Below, piece by piece: positions 25,957 to 34,930 of a DNA stretch of 64,000 bases; the stretch's first letter is position 1; every line of letters begins with the position of its first letter. The DNA lies in assembly GCF_042033325.1 (NCBI RefSeq), contig NZ_CP160095.1; one strand, written 5' to 3'. The notes beneath the pieces are model-generated. The model did not search any database. It was not told the origin of the DNA and saw only the letters and a list, made by a program, of their open reading frames with translations. The translations under genes were made by a program, and so were the position numbers. The stretch comes from Sneathia sanguinegens. GTDB taxonomy: Bacteria; Fusobacteriota; Fusobacteriia; Fusobacteriales; Leptotrichiaceae.

Positions 25957-28317
25957 TTATATATTTATTTTATATCCACTATCATCTAAAATACCATTAT
26001 TTTTTAATTCTTCATTCAATCTTGAAGCCCTATTAAAGCCTATTTTAAGTTCCCTTTGTAGCATTGAAATTGAAACTTTATCTTCTGTTTTTTCAACTAT
26101 TTCTAAGGCTTTAATATAATATGGATCTTGTGTTTCTTCATCTTCTTTTGCTTCTAGAATATCCATATTATAGTTTACTGTTGTTTTAGATTTAAGAACT
26201 GTTGTTAGATTAAGAACTTCTTCATCAGAAATATATGCACCTTGTATTCTTTCTAATTTTGAACTTCCATTTTCAAGTAAAAGCATATCTCCCTTACCTA
26301 GTAATTTTTCTGCTCCTATTTGATCAAGAATTGTTCTTAAATCTATTTGTGATCTTAAGGCAAATGAAATTCTACTTGGTAAATTTGCTTTTATCATACC
26401 TGTTATTACATCTGTTGATGGTCTTTGAGTTGCAACAATTAAATGTATTCCAACTGCCCTAGCTTTTTGTGCAATTCTAGCTATAGATGTTTCTACACTA
26501 TTAGCAGATACCATCATTAAATCTGCTAATTCATCTATGATAATTACTATATATGGCATTTTATAATTTGGCATCATTTTATTATATGACTTAATATTTC
26601 TTATACCAACTTCAGCTAATCTCTTATATCTATCTTCCATTTCAGAAACTGCCCATTTCAACGCTATTGCTGCTTGTTCTGGGTCTATTATCACTGGAAC
26701 TAATAAATGTGGTATTCCATTATATGGCATAAGTTCTACCATCTTAGGATCAACTAGAATGAATTTAACTTCGTCTGGACTTTTTTTTGAAATTAATGTT
26801 GACACTATTGTATTTATTGCAACACTTTTTCCTGAACCTGTTTGTCCTGCTATTAATAAATGTGGCATTTTTGCTATATCTATTATTTTATCTTTACCTA
26901 CTATATTTTTTCCTAACACTACACTTAATTCTCCATTTTCTAGATCCTTATCATGTATCAAATTTGAAAAATATACATTTTCTTTAATTTTATTAGGTGT
27001 TTCTATACCAATAGTTGCCTTCCCAGGTATAGGTGCTTCAAATCTTACACTTTCTGCTTCTAAGTACATCGATATTTCATCTGATAATTGAGTTACTTTA
27101 TTTACTCTAACTCCTGTAGGTATCGTTATTTCATATCTTGTAATTGTAGGTCCTGTAGCATAATCAACCACTTTTGCGTCTACTCCAAACTCCTTAAGTA
27201 CCTTTTCAAGTTTTCTAATATTTTCATTTATTTCTTTTTTCATCTTTATTTTTTCTTGTTCATCAACTTTTCTATAAACAAAGACTTCCTCTATAGATTT
27301 TTTTAAATCATCATCTATTATATTAGGTTTTACTTCTTCTTCTTTTTCTTCCTTTTCTTCTTTTATCTCTTGAACTTTAATAGGTATTTTCTCTTCTTGT
27401 ATTATAGGTTCTTCTTTTACTTTTTCTTTTTCTAATTCTTCATTTCTTTTTTCTAAATCTTCCTTTTGTCTTATCTTATTTTGTTCTCTAATATATTCAT
27501 CCCATCTTTTTTGTTGTTCTTCTAATTCTTCTTTTGAATAATATTCTGTCTTTGAAAAATATCCTTGTTTTGGTTTTTGAGCTATTTTTTTATCAAAACT
27601 TTCTTTTGATAAGGTAATTATAGTATTTTTTATTTTGTTTTCTCTTTCCTTATTCAAAAGCTCCCTTTCTTCTTCTTCTATTTTTTTCTTAGCTTCTAAT
27701 ATTTGCTTTTTTTTAAAATATTCTTCAGAATGATAGTATTTATATGTTTCAATTATTAAATTTAATAATAATTTTACAATTTTTGAAAAACTAATACATA
27801 AGAATATAAATGAAAGAATTAATAGAATAAGCTTATATACCATCAAATTTGAAAGCTTATATGTCGGTATTGAAATAATAGCCCCCACTATTCCTCCACC
27901 TTTTTTTAAAAAAGCATATTCTAACAATTTTTGACCTGCATCTATTATACTATTTTCTCCACTAACATCTATTCCCATTATTGTTGAAAATGAAGCTAAT
28001 AAAAGGAAAAAAATTAAATAACTCACTTCTTTAATCGTAGCAACAGATATATCTAATATTTTTTGTAATATGTAAATAAATAAAGTAAAAACTAATAACC
28101 AATAAAGATTTCCAAATATGACATGGAAAAATGCATTTATACTTAAAAATAGATAGTTTAAGAAGCCTTCATTAACTTTAAGATAAGATTTGAATATTTC
28201 AGAACTTATCAGAATTAATATTAAAATAGAGGCTAAAACTATTTGAGCTATATTTATTTGATTTTTTCTCTTATTTTTCTTTATTCTTTTTTCATTCAAT
28301 GTTAATTTCTTTTTCAC
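25957..28317 (-). CDS. ftsK: DNA translocase FtsK/SpoIIIE
   Basis: A 786-residue protein with four N-terminal transmembrane segments (about residues 22-185), a long charged linker rich in Glu/Lys (about 200-330), the motor domain with Walker A GQTGSGKSVA and Walker B IIIDELADLMM, and a C-terminal winged-helix gamma domain (ISMLQRELKIGFNRASRL). It pumps chromosome ends across the closing septum. It starts with GTG at 28317 preceded by GGATG. It heads the long minus-strand series; its promoter region overlaps that of the divergent OmpA gene, with TTGACT visible but no well-spaced -10. Confidence 0.95.
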   Translation of the reverse strand: MKKKLTLNEKRIKKNKRKNQINIAQIVLASILILILISSEIFKSYLKVNEGFLNYLFLSINAFFHVIFGNLYWLLVFTLFIYILQKILDISVATIKEVSYLIFFLLLASFSTIMGIDVSGENSIIDAGQKLLEYAFLKKGGGIVGAIISIPTYKLSNLMVYKLILLILSFIFLCISFSKIVKLLLNLIIETYKYYHSEEYFKKKQILEAKKKIEEEERELLNKERENKIKNTIITLSKESFDKKIAQKPKQGYFSKTEYYSKEELEEQQKRWDEYIREQNKIRQKEDLEKRNEELEKEKVKEEPIIQEEKIPIKVQEIKEEKEEKEEEVKPNIIDDDLKKSIEEVFVYRKVDEQEKIKMKKEINENIRKLEKVLKEFGVDAKVVDYATGPTITRYEITIPTGVRVNKVTQLSDEISMYLEAESVRFEAPIPGKATIGIETPNKIKENVYFSNLIHDKDLENGELSVVLGKNIVGKDKIIDIAKMPHLLIAGQTGSGKSVAINTIVSTLISKKSPDEVKFILVDPKMVELMPYNGIPHLLVPVIIDPEQAAIALKWAVSEMEDRYKRLAEVGIRNIKSYNKMMPNYKMPYIVIIIDELADLMMVSANSVETSIARIAQKARAVGIHLIVATQRPSTDVITGMIKANLPSRISFALRSQIDLRTILDQIGAEKLLGKGDMLLLENGSSKLERIQGAYISDEEVLNLTTVLKSKTTVNYNMDILEAKEDEETQDPYYIKALEIVEKTEDKVSISMLQRELKIGFNRASRLNEELKNNGILDDSGYKINI

Positions 28318-28436
28318 AATTTCATCCTTTTATAATACAGTATTTCGCTTATATATTTTAGCATAAAATTATATTTTTTTAAATGCTAGTCAATTTTGAT
28401 TTTTTTATTTTTTTATTACTATAGTTTACAATTCAT

Positions 28437-28465
28437 TTGATTTTTTTTTATTTATACATTATACT
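28437..28465 (+). promoter_or_regulatory. Predicted sigma-A promoter of the OmpA-family gene
   Basis: TTGATT (28437-28442), 17 bases, then TATACT (28460-28465). The predicted transcription start falls at about 28472, the first base of the hairpin that follows. Confidence 0.65.
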
Positions 28466-28470
28466 ATAGA

Positions 28471-28495
28471 TAAGTATCGGACACGACGATACTTA
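28471..28495 (+). promoter_or_regulatory. Stem-loop at the extreme 5' end of the ompA-like transcript
   Basis: TAAGTATCG and CGATACTTA form a perfect 9-bp stem around a seven-base loop (GACACGA). It begins at the predicted transcript start and is followed after a few bases by eight T's. It may protect the mRNA from decay or act as an attenuator. Confidence 0.6.
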
Positions 28496-28545
28496 AAACT
28501 TTTTTTTATAATTATAAAAGCAAATTTTTCAGAATGGAGGTTATT

Positions 28546-29799
28546 ATGAAAAAATTAGCAATATTAGCTTTAGCTATCTCTGCTTGTTCATTCGCATGGG
28601 AAGCAAATGTTAAGTTTGGTTACGATTTCTATAGAGGAACTCAAATTGAAAAACAAAAACATCAAAAAGGTGACATGGGTTGGATTTTAGGTGCAGAAGT
28701 TTTACCATACAATAAAGGTATTGTTGAAATAGGTGGTGGATTTGAATATAATTTTGCAACAACAACAGCAAGATTTAATTTACCTAATGTTAATGCAAGT
28801 GCTACTCAAACACATAGCCATTTTGCTCCAATATATGCTCTAGCAAAGGTTAATTTATTCAGAACAAAAGACAATAACTCATCTATCTATTCATTAGCAA
28901 GATTAGGTGGAGTAGTTTATGGTAATGAAGCTAAGAAAAGTCAAGGTGGAGTTTACTATGGTTTAGGATTAGGTCTTGATGCAGGTCCTTTCCTTGTAGA
29001 AGGTATATATGATGGTGCATATAGACCAAAAGAAGCTGGAGTTACAAATGGTAGAAAAGGTGATTTCGTACACAAAGCAGGTATAAGACTTGGATTTAGA
29101 TTTGGTGATTATAAGATTGCTAAACCTATCGTAGTTGAAGAAGCTCCAAAAGAAGAAGTTAAACCTGAAGTTAGACCTATCGTAGTTGAAGCTCCAAAAC
29201 CAGTTGTAGTTGAAAAAGTGGTTGAAAAACCTGTTGAAAAGATTGTTGAAAAACCAGTCGAAAAAATCGTTGAAAGAATAATTGAAAAACCAGTTATTGT
29301 TGAAAAAATTGTTGAAAAACCGGTTATCGTTGAAAAAATCGTTGAAAAACCAGTTGAAAAGATTGTTGAAAAACCAGTTATAGTTGAAACAGCAAAAGAA
29401 ACTAAGAAGAAAAAAGGATTCTTACACGCTTTATGTGATAAGGATGCTAAGAAATGTGTAATTCATGGTTACAATGTTGATGGTAAGAAACCAAGACCTG
29501 AACAATTCAAGAATATTTCTGAAATAGTAAATCTATTAAATGATTTCGCTAAATCTGGAACTATTGATATAGTTGGACATACAAATTCTACAGCTTCTGA
29601 TGCTTATAACCAAAGATTATCAGTTGAAAGAGCTAAAGGTATGTTAGAATTATTGAAAAAAGCTGGATTAAAGAAAGAATACAAGATTAATTCAGTTACT
29701 GGTAAAGGTGAAAAAGAACCTATGGCTACTAACAAGACAAAAGACGGAAGATATGAAAATAGACGTGTTGAATTGTTATTCAGTAATTTCGAAAAATAA
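28546..29799 (+). CDS. OmpA-family outer membrane protein with Glu-Lys-Pro repeat linker
   Basis: A 417-residue protein. A signal peptide (residues 1-17) is followed by an eight-strand-like beta-barrel (about 18-190), a linker with many VEKIVEKPV-type repeats (about 215-285), and a C-terminal OmpA domain that binds peptidoglycan (IVGHTNSTASDAYNQRLS, then RAKGML and GRYENRRVEL). It links the outer membrane to the cell wall. The ATG at 28546 has GGAGG eight bases upstream; the ATG at 28534 overlaps this site and is rejected. It has its own promoter, 5' hairpin and terminator, which suggests strong independent expression. Confidence 0.9.
   Translation: MKKLAILALAISACSFAWEANVKFGYDFYRGTQIEKQKHQKGDMGWILGAEVLPYNKGIVEIGGGFEYNFATTTARFNLPNVNASATQTHSHFAPIYALAKVNLFRTKDNNSSIYSLARLGGVVYGNEAKKSQGGVYYGLGLGLDAGPFLVEGIYDGAYRPKEAGVTNGRKGDFVHKAGIRLGFRFGDYKIAKPIVVEEAPKEEVKPEVRPIVVEAPKPVVVEKVVEKPVEKIVEKPVEKIVERIIEKPVIVEKIVEKPVIVEKIVEKPVEKIVEKPVIVETAKETKKKKGFLHALCDKDAKKCVIHGYNVDGKKPRPEQFKNISEIVNLLNDFAKSGTIDIVGHTNSTASDAYNQRLSVERAKGMLELLKKAGLKKEYKINSVTGKGEKEPMATNKTKDGRYENRRVELLFSNFEK
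29203..29389 (+). repeat. Imperfect coding repeat (VEKPVEKIVEK units)
   Basis: DNA encoding repeated V(V/I)EK(P/I/V) units shows near-identical blocks around GTTGAAAAACCAGTT. The units could expand or contract by slippage or recombination; similar units appear in the lipoprotein at 41568-42068. Confidence 0.7.
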
Positions 29800-29806
29800 C
29801 TAAATG

Positions 29807-29837
29807 AATAAGGTACATTTTTGTACCTTATTTTTTT
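29807..29837 (+). terminator. Rho-independent terminator of the OmpA-family gene
   Basis: An 11-bp stem (AATAAGGTACA / TGTACCTTATT) with a four-T loop, followed by a T-run, just after the stop codon. Confidence 0.9.
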
Positions 29838-29838
29838 A

Positions 29839-29867
29839 TTGCTTTTTTCTTTTAAATATGCTATTAT
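29839..29867 (+). promoter_or_regulatory. Predicted promoter of rplS
   Basis: TTGCTT, 17 bases, then TATTAT with an upstream TG (extended -10). It begins right after the preceding terminator and gives a leader of about 65 bases. Confidence 0.5.
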
Positions 29868-29939
29868 AGTTTGTAATACCGAAACGGTCCTCTAGTTTTT
29901 TTACTATGAACGTTTTATAATGAAGGGAGTGTATATTTT

Positions 29940-30299
29940 TTGAAAGAAAGATTAATCGAACTTGTAGAAAAGAAATATCTTAAACCAGATGTAACAAAAG
30001 AAATGTTTAAAGCTGGAGATACAATTTCTGTTTACTACAAAGTTGTTGAAGGAAATAAAGAAAGAATTCAAGTATTCGAAGGAATAGTAATTAGAATTTC
30101 TGGTGCTGGTATAGCAAAAAATTTCACTGTAAGAAAAGTTTCTTCAGGTATAGGAGTTGAGAGAATTATACCTTTAAATTCTCCATCTATTGAAAAGATT
30201 GAAGTTAAGAGAGTCGGAAAAGTAAGAAGATCTAGACTTTACTATTTAAGAAATCTTTCAGGTAAGGCTGCTGGTATAAAAGAAATTAGAAATAAATAA
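29940..30299 (+). CDS. rplS: 50S ribosomal protein L19
   Basis: A 119-residue L19 with the family core FKAGDTISVYYKV and KRVGKVRRSRLYYLR. It lies at the interface of the ribosomal subunits. The start is TTG (29940), preceded by GGGAG at about 11 bases; no better start codon exists in frame. It stands alone, without the usual trmD/rimM neighbours, with its own promoter and terminator. Confidence 0.95.
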   Translation: MKERLIELVEKKYLKPDVTKEMFKAGDTISVYYKVVEGNKERIQVFEGIVIRISGAGIAKNFTVRKVSSGIGVERIIPLNSPSIEKIEVKRVGKVRRSRLYYLRNLSGKAAGIKEIRNK

Positions 30300-30300
30300 A

Positions 30301-30332
30301 AAATCTAGGTTAAACCTAGATTTTTTTTATTT
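30301..30332. terminator. Bidirectional terminator between rplS and L-serine dehydratase
   Basis: A 9-10 bp stem (AATCTAGGT / ACCTAGATT) with T-runs on the plus strand and A-runs upstream (T-runs on the minus strand), lying between two convergent genes. Confidence 0.85.
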
Positions 30333-30333
30333 T

Positions 30334-31590
30334 TTAATCTAACGGAACTCCAGCTGGTAAATCCATATCACTTTGCATTTTTAATAATTTTTCATAATAT
30401 TTTGCCAAACCTCCTGTTGAGGTTTCTCTATATCCTGCTCTCAAATCTTTACCTGTTTCAGCCATTGTTTTTATAACATCATCAAAACTTATTATATGAT
30501 CTGGTTCTATAGACATAACATAATTTGCAACATTAAAAGCTTTAACAGCAAAAATAGCATTTCTTTCTATACAAGGCACAATTACATAACCTCCTATAGG
30601 ATCACAAGTCATACCTAAAGCATGTTCCATACCTGCTTCAGCTGCATATTCTATATGACTTACATCACCGCCCAAAAAATATGTTGCCATTGCTGCTGCC
30701 ATAGAACAAGCTGAGCCTATTTCTGCTTGACAACCACCTTCTGCTCCTGACACAGTAGCATTTTTTTTAATGACTGCTGCTACTAAACCAGCTATAGCTA
30801 AACCTTTAATAGCTCTTTTTCTATCTATATTGAACTCTTCAACCATAGAAACTAAAACTGCTGGAACTACTCCACAAGCTCCACAAGTTGGAGCTGTTAC
30901 AACTTGACCTGCACTTGCATTTTCTTCTGTTGTAGCAAGAGCATAGGCAAATAATTTTTTAGTTAATCTCATAGATTCTGGAGCTACCTTAACTTTTTCA
31001 TACATACTTTTAGCTTTTCTTTTAAATCTTAATTTTGCTGGCAATAAACCTTCTTTTTGTATTCCTCTTTTAATACAACTAAACATAGCATCATAAATTT
31101 CATCTAAATATGGCCATATATTTTTTTCATATTTATCAACATATTCCCAAAGCTCCCTTTTATTTTCTTTGCACCACTTAACTATATCAGTCATATTTTG
31201 TAAATTATATGGTTCTTTAAGAGTAGTTTCATCAACTTTACCATTTTTTAATTCTCTTATAGAGCCTCCACCAATAGAGAAAAATTCCATACAACCTATC
31301 TGTTCTTTTTTTTCATTAAGAGCTTCTATTTTCAAATAATTTGTATGATATGGATGAATAAAAGTAGGATTCCAAATTATTTCTGTATGCTTAGGTTCAA
31401 AAGTTTTTGCTATTATCCAGTCTGTCATATGACCCTTACCTGTAGCTGCTAAACTACCGCATAAATGTACTCTATAGCTTGTAGCTTGTGGATATTTTTC
31501 TTTAACTTTTTTTGCTGCTCTCTCTGGTCCCATAGTATGAGATGAAGATGGACCACATCCTATTTTAAATACTTCTTTTAAACTTTCCAA
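30334..31590 (-). CDS. sdaA: L-serine ammonia-lyase, iron-sulfur-dependent (single-chain)
   Basis: A 418-residue enzyme with an N-terminal beta-type domain (GPSSSHTMGPERAA) fused to the alpha domain containing cysteine motifs (APTCGACG, EGGCQAEIGSACSMAA and MTCDPIGG) that hold the 4Fe-4S cluster. It converts L-serine to pyruvate and ammonia. The single-chain form resembles that of many anaerobes. Its predicted promoter is an extended -10 upstream. It shares a terminator with rplS. Confidence 0.92.
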   Translation of the reverse strand: MESLKEVFKIGCGPSSSHTMGPERAAKKVKEKYPQATSYRVHLCGSLAATGKGHMTDWIIAKTFEPKHTEIIWNPTFIHPYHTNYLKIEALNEKKEQIGCMEFFSIGGGSIRELKNGKVDETTLKEPYNLQNMTDIVKWCKENKRELWEYVDKYEKNIWPYLDEIYDAMFSCIKRGIQKEGLLPAKLRFKRKAKSMYEKVKVAPESMRLTKKLFAYALATTEENASAGQVVTAPTCGACGVVPAVLVSMVEEFNIDRKRAIKGLAIAGLVAAVIKKNATVSGAEGGCQAEIGSACSMAAAMATYFLGGDVSHIEYAAEAGMEHALGMTCDPIGGYVIVPCIERNAIFAVKAFNVANYVMSIEPDHIISFDDVIKTMAETGKDLRAGYRETSTGGLAKYYEKLLKMQSDMDLPAGVPLD

Positions 31591-31619
31591 AAAAACCTCT
31601 CCTTTTATTTATATATACC

Positions 31620-31628
31620 ATTATACCA
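31620..31628 (-). promoter_or_regulatory. Predicted extended -10 promoter of L-serine dehydratase
   Basis: The minus strand reads TGGTATAAT (TGnTATAAT), 30 bases before the ATG of the dehydratase. No good -35 box is seen. Confidence 0.5.
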
Positions 31629-31649
31629 TTAAAATTTTATAAATAATAT

Positions 31650-31673
31650 AAAAGGCTAGAAAAATTCCTAGCC
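31650..31673 (-). terminator. Terminator downstream of the metE-like gene
   Basis: On the minus strand a six-base stem (GGCTAG / CTAGCC) with an eight-base loop precedes TTTT. It separates the AraC-cupin-methyltransferase-metE unit from L-serine dehydratase. Confidence 0.6.
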
Positions 31674-31776
31674 ATAACAATTTTAGGGTTTAAAAGGGTG
31701 TGATATAAATATATCGCAGTTATATTTACAATTTAATTATAACCATTTTAAAAAATTTGTCAATAGTTTAGTTATT

Positions 31777-33840
31777 TTACTTTTTTTTATTTTCTTTTTC
31801 TATTTTATCTATAGCTTTTCGAATATTTAACAATGCTTGAAATACTTGTTCTTTTTTCCTTGTTTTTAAGCCACAATCTGGATTTATCCAAATATTTTTC
31901 CCTACATATTTTAATATTTCTTTTTCTATTTCCATAACACTAGGTATTCTTTGAGAATGAACATCATACACACCTAAACCTAAAGTAAAATTCAGCTTTT
32001 TATCAAATATTTGTTGGGATTTTTTAGCCTCTATTAAAAAGATATCTACATTCAATAAATTTAATATTGAAAAATCTATTTTACTATAACAAATATGAGA
32101 TAAAATAACTGTTCTTTTTCTTATGCCTTTTATTGTATTTCTAAAAGCTTTTACTGCTATTTTCACATATTCTTTTTTATTTTGATCTTTTAAAGGCAAC
32201 TTTTCAAGTAAAGCTGGTTCATCTATTTGTATATATTTAATTCCCAAATTTTCTGCTTCTTTTATCTCTATATTTAAAATTGAAGCTAATTCATCTTTTA
32301 ATTCTTTTTCATATTTAGGTTCGTAATATGACCAAGCTAAAATAGTATTAGGTCCTGTTAGAATAGCTTTTATCTCTTTAGTAGTTAAACTTTTAGTATA
32401 TTTCAACCATTTTTTTAATATACTACCCTTTCTACTTATTTTACCAAAAATAATAGGTGGCTTTGTACATCTTGTTCCATATGATTGAACCCACGAATTT
32501 TCTCCTATTAAAAAGCCATTTAAATTATTTGCGAAATATTCTACCATATCTGCTCTTTCAAATTCACCATGAACTAAAATATCTAATCCTACAGCCTCTT
32601 GTAATTTTATGCAAGATTTTATTTCTTCCTTTATATATTCTTCATATTTAATTCTAGAAATATTTCCTTTCTTATATTCTCTTCTTATATCTCTTAATTC
32701 TTGACTTTGGGGAAAAGAACCAACGGTAGAAAAAATTAAATTTTTTTGTTCTTTTTTCTTTTTCATCTTAAAATTAATCTTTGTATTTTTTAATTTTTCT
32801 TTTTTTGGTTCAAAATTTGAGCCAAGTCCCTGCATTTTAGAAATTTCAACTAATTCTTTTACCTTCTCTTTTGCAAAAGCTAAATTTTTAAATTTTTCAT
32901 TTTTCTCATTTTTTATACTATAGGGTATATATTTAAGAGAAGCTGTTGTTGATAAAACAACTCTTTCACAATATTTTTGTATATATTTTATTTTAGAATA
33001 TACCTCATTTTTATTAGTTTTAAAAACTGTTTGCGAATCAATTAGACCCATATGTATTTGAAATTTATTAAGTTCATTCAAGAAAAAATAGTTTTGTTCT
33101 CCATTAACAAAATCTAAACCTAAAGCATCTATATTCATATTTTTTATCTGCTCTATGTTAAGACAAATATCAGAAAAATATGTCTGAAGTAAAACTTTTG
33201 CCTTATCTTTATTTTTTAAAATTTTAGAATAAACTTGAGCTATATTTTCAATTTTTTTGCAAACAAAAATAGGTTCTTCTATTTGAATTAAACTAACATT
33301 TAATTTTTTTAATTCTTCTATTAATTCTATATACTTGTCTATAAGTCCTGGGATATATTTCTCTCCCATACAATCTAATAAAGTAAATATTCCCAAAATA
33401 TTTACCTTTGCTTTAATTCCAAGTTCATTAGCTAAAGAAAGCTCTTTTTTTATTTTAGTCATATTTAATTTTAACTCTACACTAGCATCGTATTTGGGAA
33501 CAATATAGTGATAATTAGTATTAAACCATTTCTTCATAGCTAACTCGTCTGCTAAAGCAAAATAAAGTTCATATTTATCTTCATACTTTTCTAAATATTT
33601 CTTAGGTATTATATTAAATAGAATTGCTGTATCCAAAACTTTGTCATAATAGCTAAAATCATTTATGGAAATATATGTTACTCCACTTTCTTTTTGATAA
33701 TCAAGCTGATTTGCATATACCTTCATACTTTCTTTTTCTAATTCAAAAGAAGTTATCTCTTTTCTTTTATATCTTTCAACTAAAAATTTTATTTCTCTAT
33801 TTTCTCCTATACTTGGATAAGCTACAATGGCAGTTTTCAT
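31777..33840 (-). CDS. metE: Cobalamin-independent methionine synthase family protein (MetE-like)
   Basis: A 687-residue protein with both MetE halves. The N-terminal half starts YPSIGENREIKF; the C-terminal half carries the zinc-site residues: His and Cys in SHICYSK and a second Cys in NPDCGLKTR, with the substrate segment IQIDEPALLEKL. MetE transfers a methyl group from methyl-tetrahydrofolate to homocysteine. It is shorter than usual (about 750). ATG overlaps the stop of the methyltransferase gene (ATGA), so it is cotranscribed with the AraC regulator, cupin and methyltransferase; the link between these is unknown. A different methyl acceptor is possible. Confidence 0.85.
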   Translation of the reverse strand: MKTAIVAYPSIGENREIKFLVERYKRKEITSFELEKESMKVYANQLDYQKESGVTYISINDFSYYDKVLDTAILFNIIPKKYLEKYEDKYELYFALADELAMKKWFNTNYHYIVPKYDASVELKLNMTKIKKELSLANELGIKAKVNILGIFTLLDCMGEKYIPGLIDKYIELIEELKKLNVSLIQIEEPIFVCKKIENIAQVYSKILKNKDKAKVLLQTYFSDICLNIEQIKNMNIDALGLDFVNGEQNYFFLNELNKFQIHMGLIDSQTVFKTNKNEVYSKIKYIQKYCERVVLSTTASLKYIPYSIKNEKNEKFKNLAFAKEKVKELVEISKMQGLGSNFEPKKEKLKNTKINFKMKKKKEQKNLIFSTVGSFPQSQELRDIRREYKKGNISRIKYEEYIKEEIKSCIKLQEAVGLDILVHGEFERADMVEYFANNLNGFLIGENSWVQSYGTRCTKPPIIFGKISRKGSILKKWLKYTKSLTTKEIKAILTGPNTILAWSYYEPKYEKELKDELASILNIEIKEAENLGIKYIQIDEPALLEKLPLKDQNKKEYVKIAVKAFRNTIKGIRKRTVILSHICYSKIDFSILNLLNVDIFLIEAKKSQQIFDKKLNFTLGLGVYDVHSQRIPSVMEIEKEILKYVGKNIWINPDCGLKTRKKEQVFQALLNIRKAIDKIEKENKKK

Positions 33841-34595
33841 TTATCTCCTTTTTTGAATACAAAAGCCACATAATTAATATCATCTTTTAAGCTAGAAAAT
33901 GTCTTTCTCATCTTAAAGAATTGTTCTCTATTTTCTTTTTTTAAACCATTAAATACTATTTTTAGCATATTAAAAAATCCTTCATCCTTTAACATACCTT
34001 TAGGTGTCATAAGAGTTAATTTGCCATGTTTTTCACTAGAAAACTCATAACCACATTTTTCAAATAATTTTTTCCAATTAGCTATAGTCATAGGTGAAAC
34101 ATTTATATTTATTCCTTCTGACAATTTCTTTTTAACTTCATTTTCGTGAGTTATAATAGCAACATCATGTGTTAAAACAAGACCACCTTTTTTTAAAACT
34201 CTCATATATTCCTTTAGTGCCTTCTCTTTTGTAACATCTGGTAGCATTGTTAGCATAGCTTCATTTATGATATAGTCAAAAGTTTCATCTTCATAAGGTA
34301 ATTTTATAGCATTTGCTTTTTTTACCTCAACATTTTTTATACCTTCTTTTTCAAATTTTTCATTTGCTTCTTCTATAAGTTTAGCATCTAAGTCTATGCC
34401 ATAAAATTTTGCTTTAGGATTTTGCTTAGCCAAAATTGATAAATTAAGGCCATTATTACAAGCAACTTCTAATAATTTTGTATTTTCATTTAATTTTAAT
34501 TTTTCAATTAAAAAATCTGTAGCTTCTTTTCCTCCAGGTCTTAATCTTTTTTTACCTAGTCTTCTTAAAAATATATGCCCCATTTCTTTATTCAT
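33837..34595 (-). CDS. Class I SAM-dependent methyltransferase
   Basis: A 252-residue methyltransferase with motif I LLEVACNNGLNLS, the acidic residue after strand 2 (YGIDLDAKLIEEA), and motif post-I ANAIKLPYEDETFDYI. The substrate is unknown. Its start overlaps the cupin stop and its stop overlaps the metE start, so it is translationally coupled in the operon. Motif I contains Cys-Asn-Asn in place of the common Gly-rich loop (family: E/DxGxGxG), which is unusual; the activity should not be taken for granted. Confidence 0.8.
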   Translation of the reverse strand: MNKEMGHIFLRRLGKKRLRPGGKEATDFLIEKLKLNENTKLLEVACNNGLNLSILAKQNPKAKFYGIDLDAKLIEEANEKFEKEGIKNVEVKKANAIKLPYEDETFDYIINEAMLTMLPDVTKEKALKEYMRVLKKGGLVLTHDVAIITHENEVKKKLSEGININVSPMTIANWKKLFEKCGYEFSSEKHGKLTLMTPKGMLKDEGFFNMLKIVFNGLKKENREQFFKMRKTFSSLKDDINYVAFVFKKGDK

Positions 34596-34926
34596 ATTTA
34601 TACACCACCATTAAAAGCATTTTAAATTTTGTTATTGCAGCAACACTATGAGGTACATTACTTGGCATTATTATACTTTGACCTTTTTGTACTTCAAATT
34701 CTTCAGATCCAATAACTATTTTAGCCTTTCCATCTAATATTTGAACTATTGCATCACCACTTGTTTTATGTGTTGAAATTTCTTCATTTTCATCAAAAGA
34801 AAAAAGTGTAATTGATTTTTGTTTATCTTGAACTATAGTTTTTGAAATAATAGCATTTTTTGTATATTCTACTTCTTTTGTAAAATCTAAAACACAAGAC
34901 ATTTTTACATTCTTCACTACTGACAT
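34588..34926 (-). CDS. Small cupin-domain protein
   Basis: A 112-residue single cupin with a pattern of beta-strands including EISTHKTSGDAIVQILDGKA and PSNVPHSV. The histidines (STHK and PHS) are consistent with a metal site. Such proteins bind small ligands or metals and often sit with regulators and transporters. No precise function can be assigned. It follows the AraC gene by four bases and has a strong GGAAGG site. Confidence 0.8.
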   Translation of the reverse strand: MSVVKNVKMSCVLDFTKEVEYTKNAIISKTIVQDKQKSITLFSFDENEEISTHKTSGDAIVQILDGKAKIVIGSEEFEVQKGQSIIMPSNVPHSVAAITKFKMLLMVVYKYE

Positions 34927-34930
34927 TTTT

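Noticed and set aside
29203..29389. CRISPR-like array from the repeated units
   Set aside because: The units are in-frame coding repeats with no spacers and variable length; no cas genes are in the window.
29916..29921. TATAAT directly before rplS as its -10 box
   Set aside because: Transcription would then begin inside the ribosome binding site, so the upstream promoter at 29839-29867 is preferred.
31591..31776. Small gene between metE and L-serine dehydratase
   Set aside because: Only a terminator hairpin and a promoter-like sequence are present; no open frame with a ribosome binding site.
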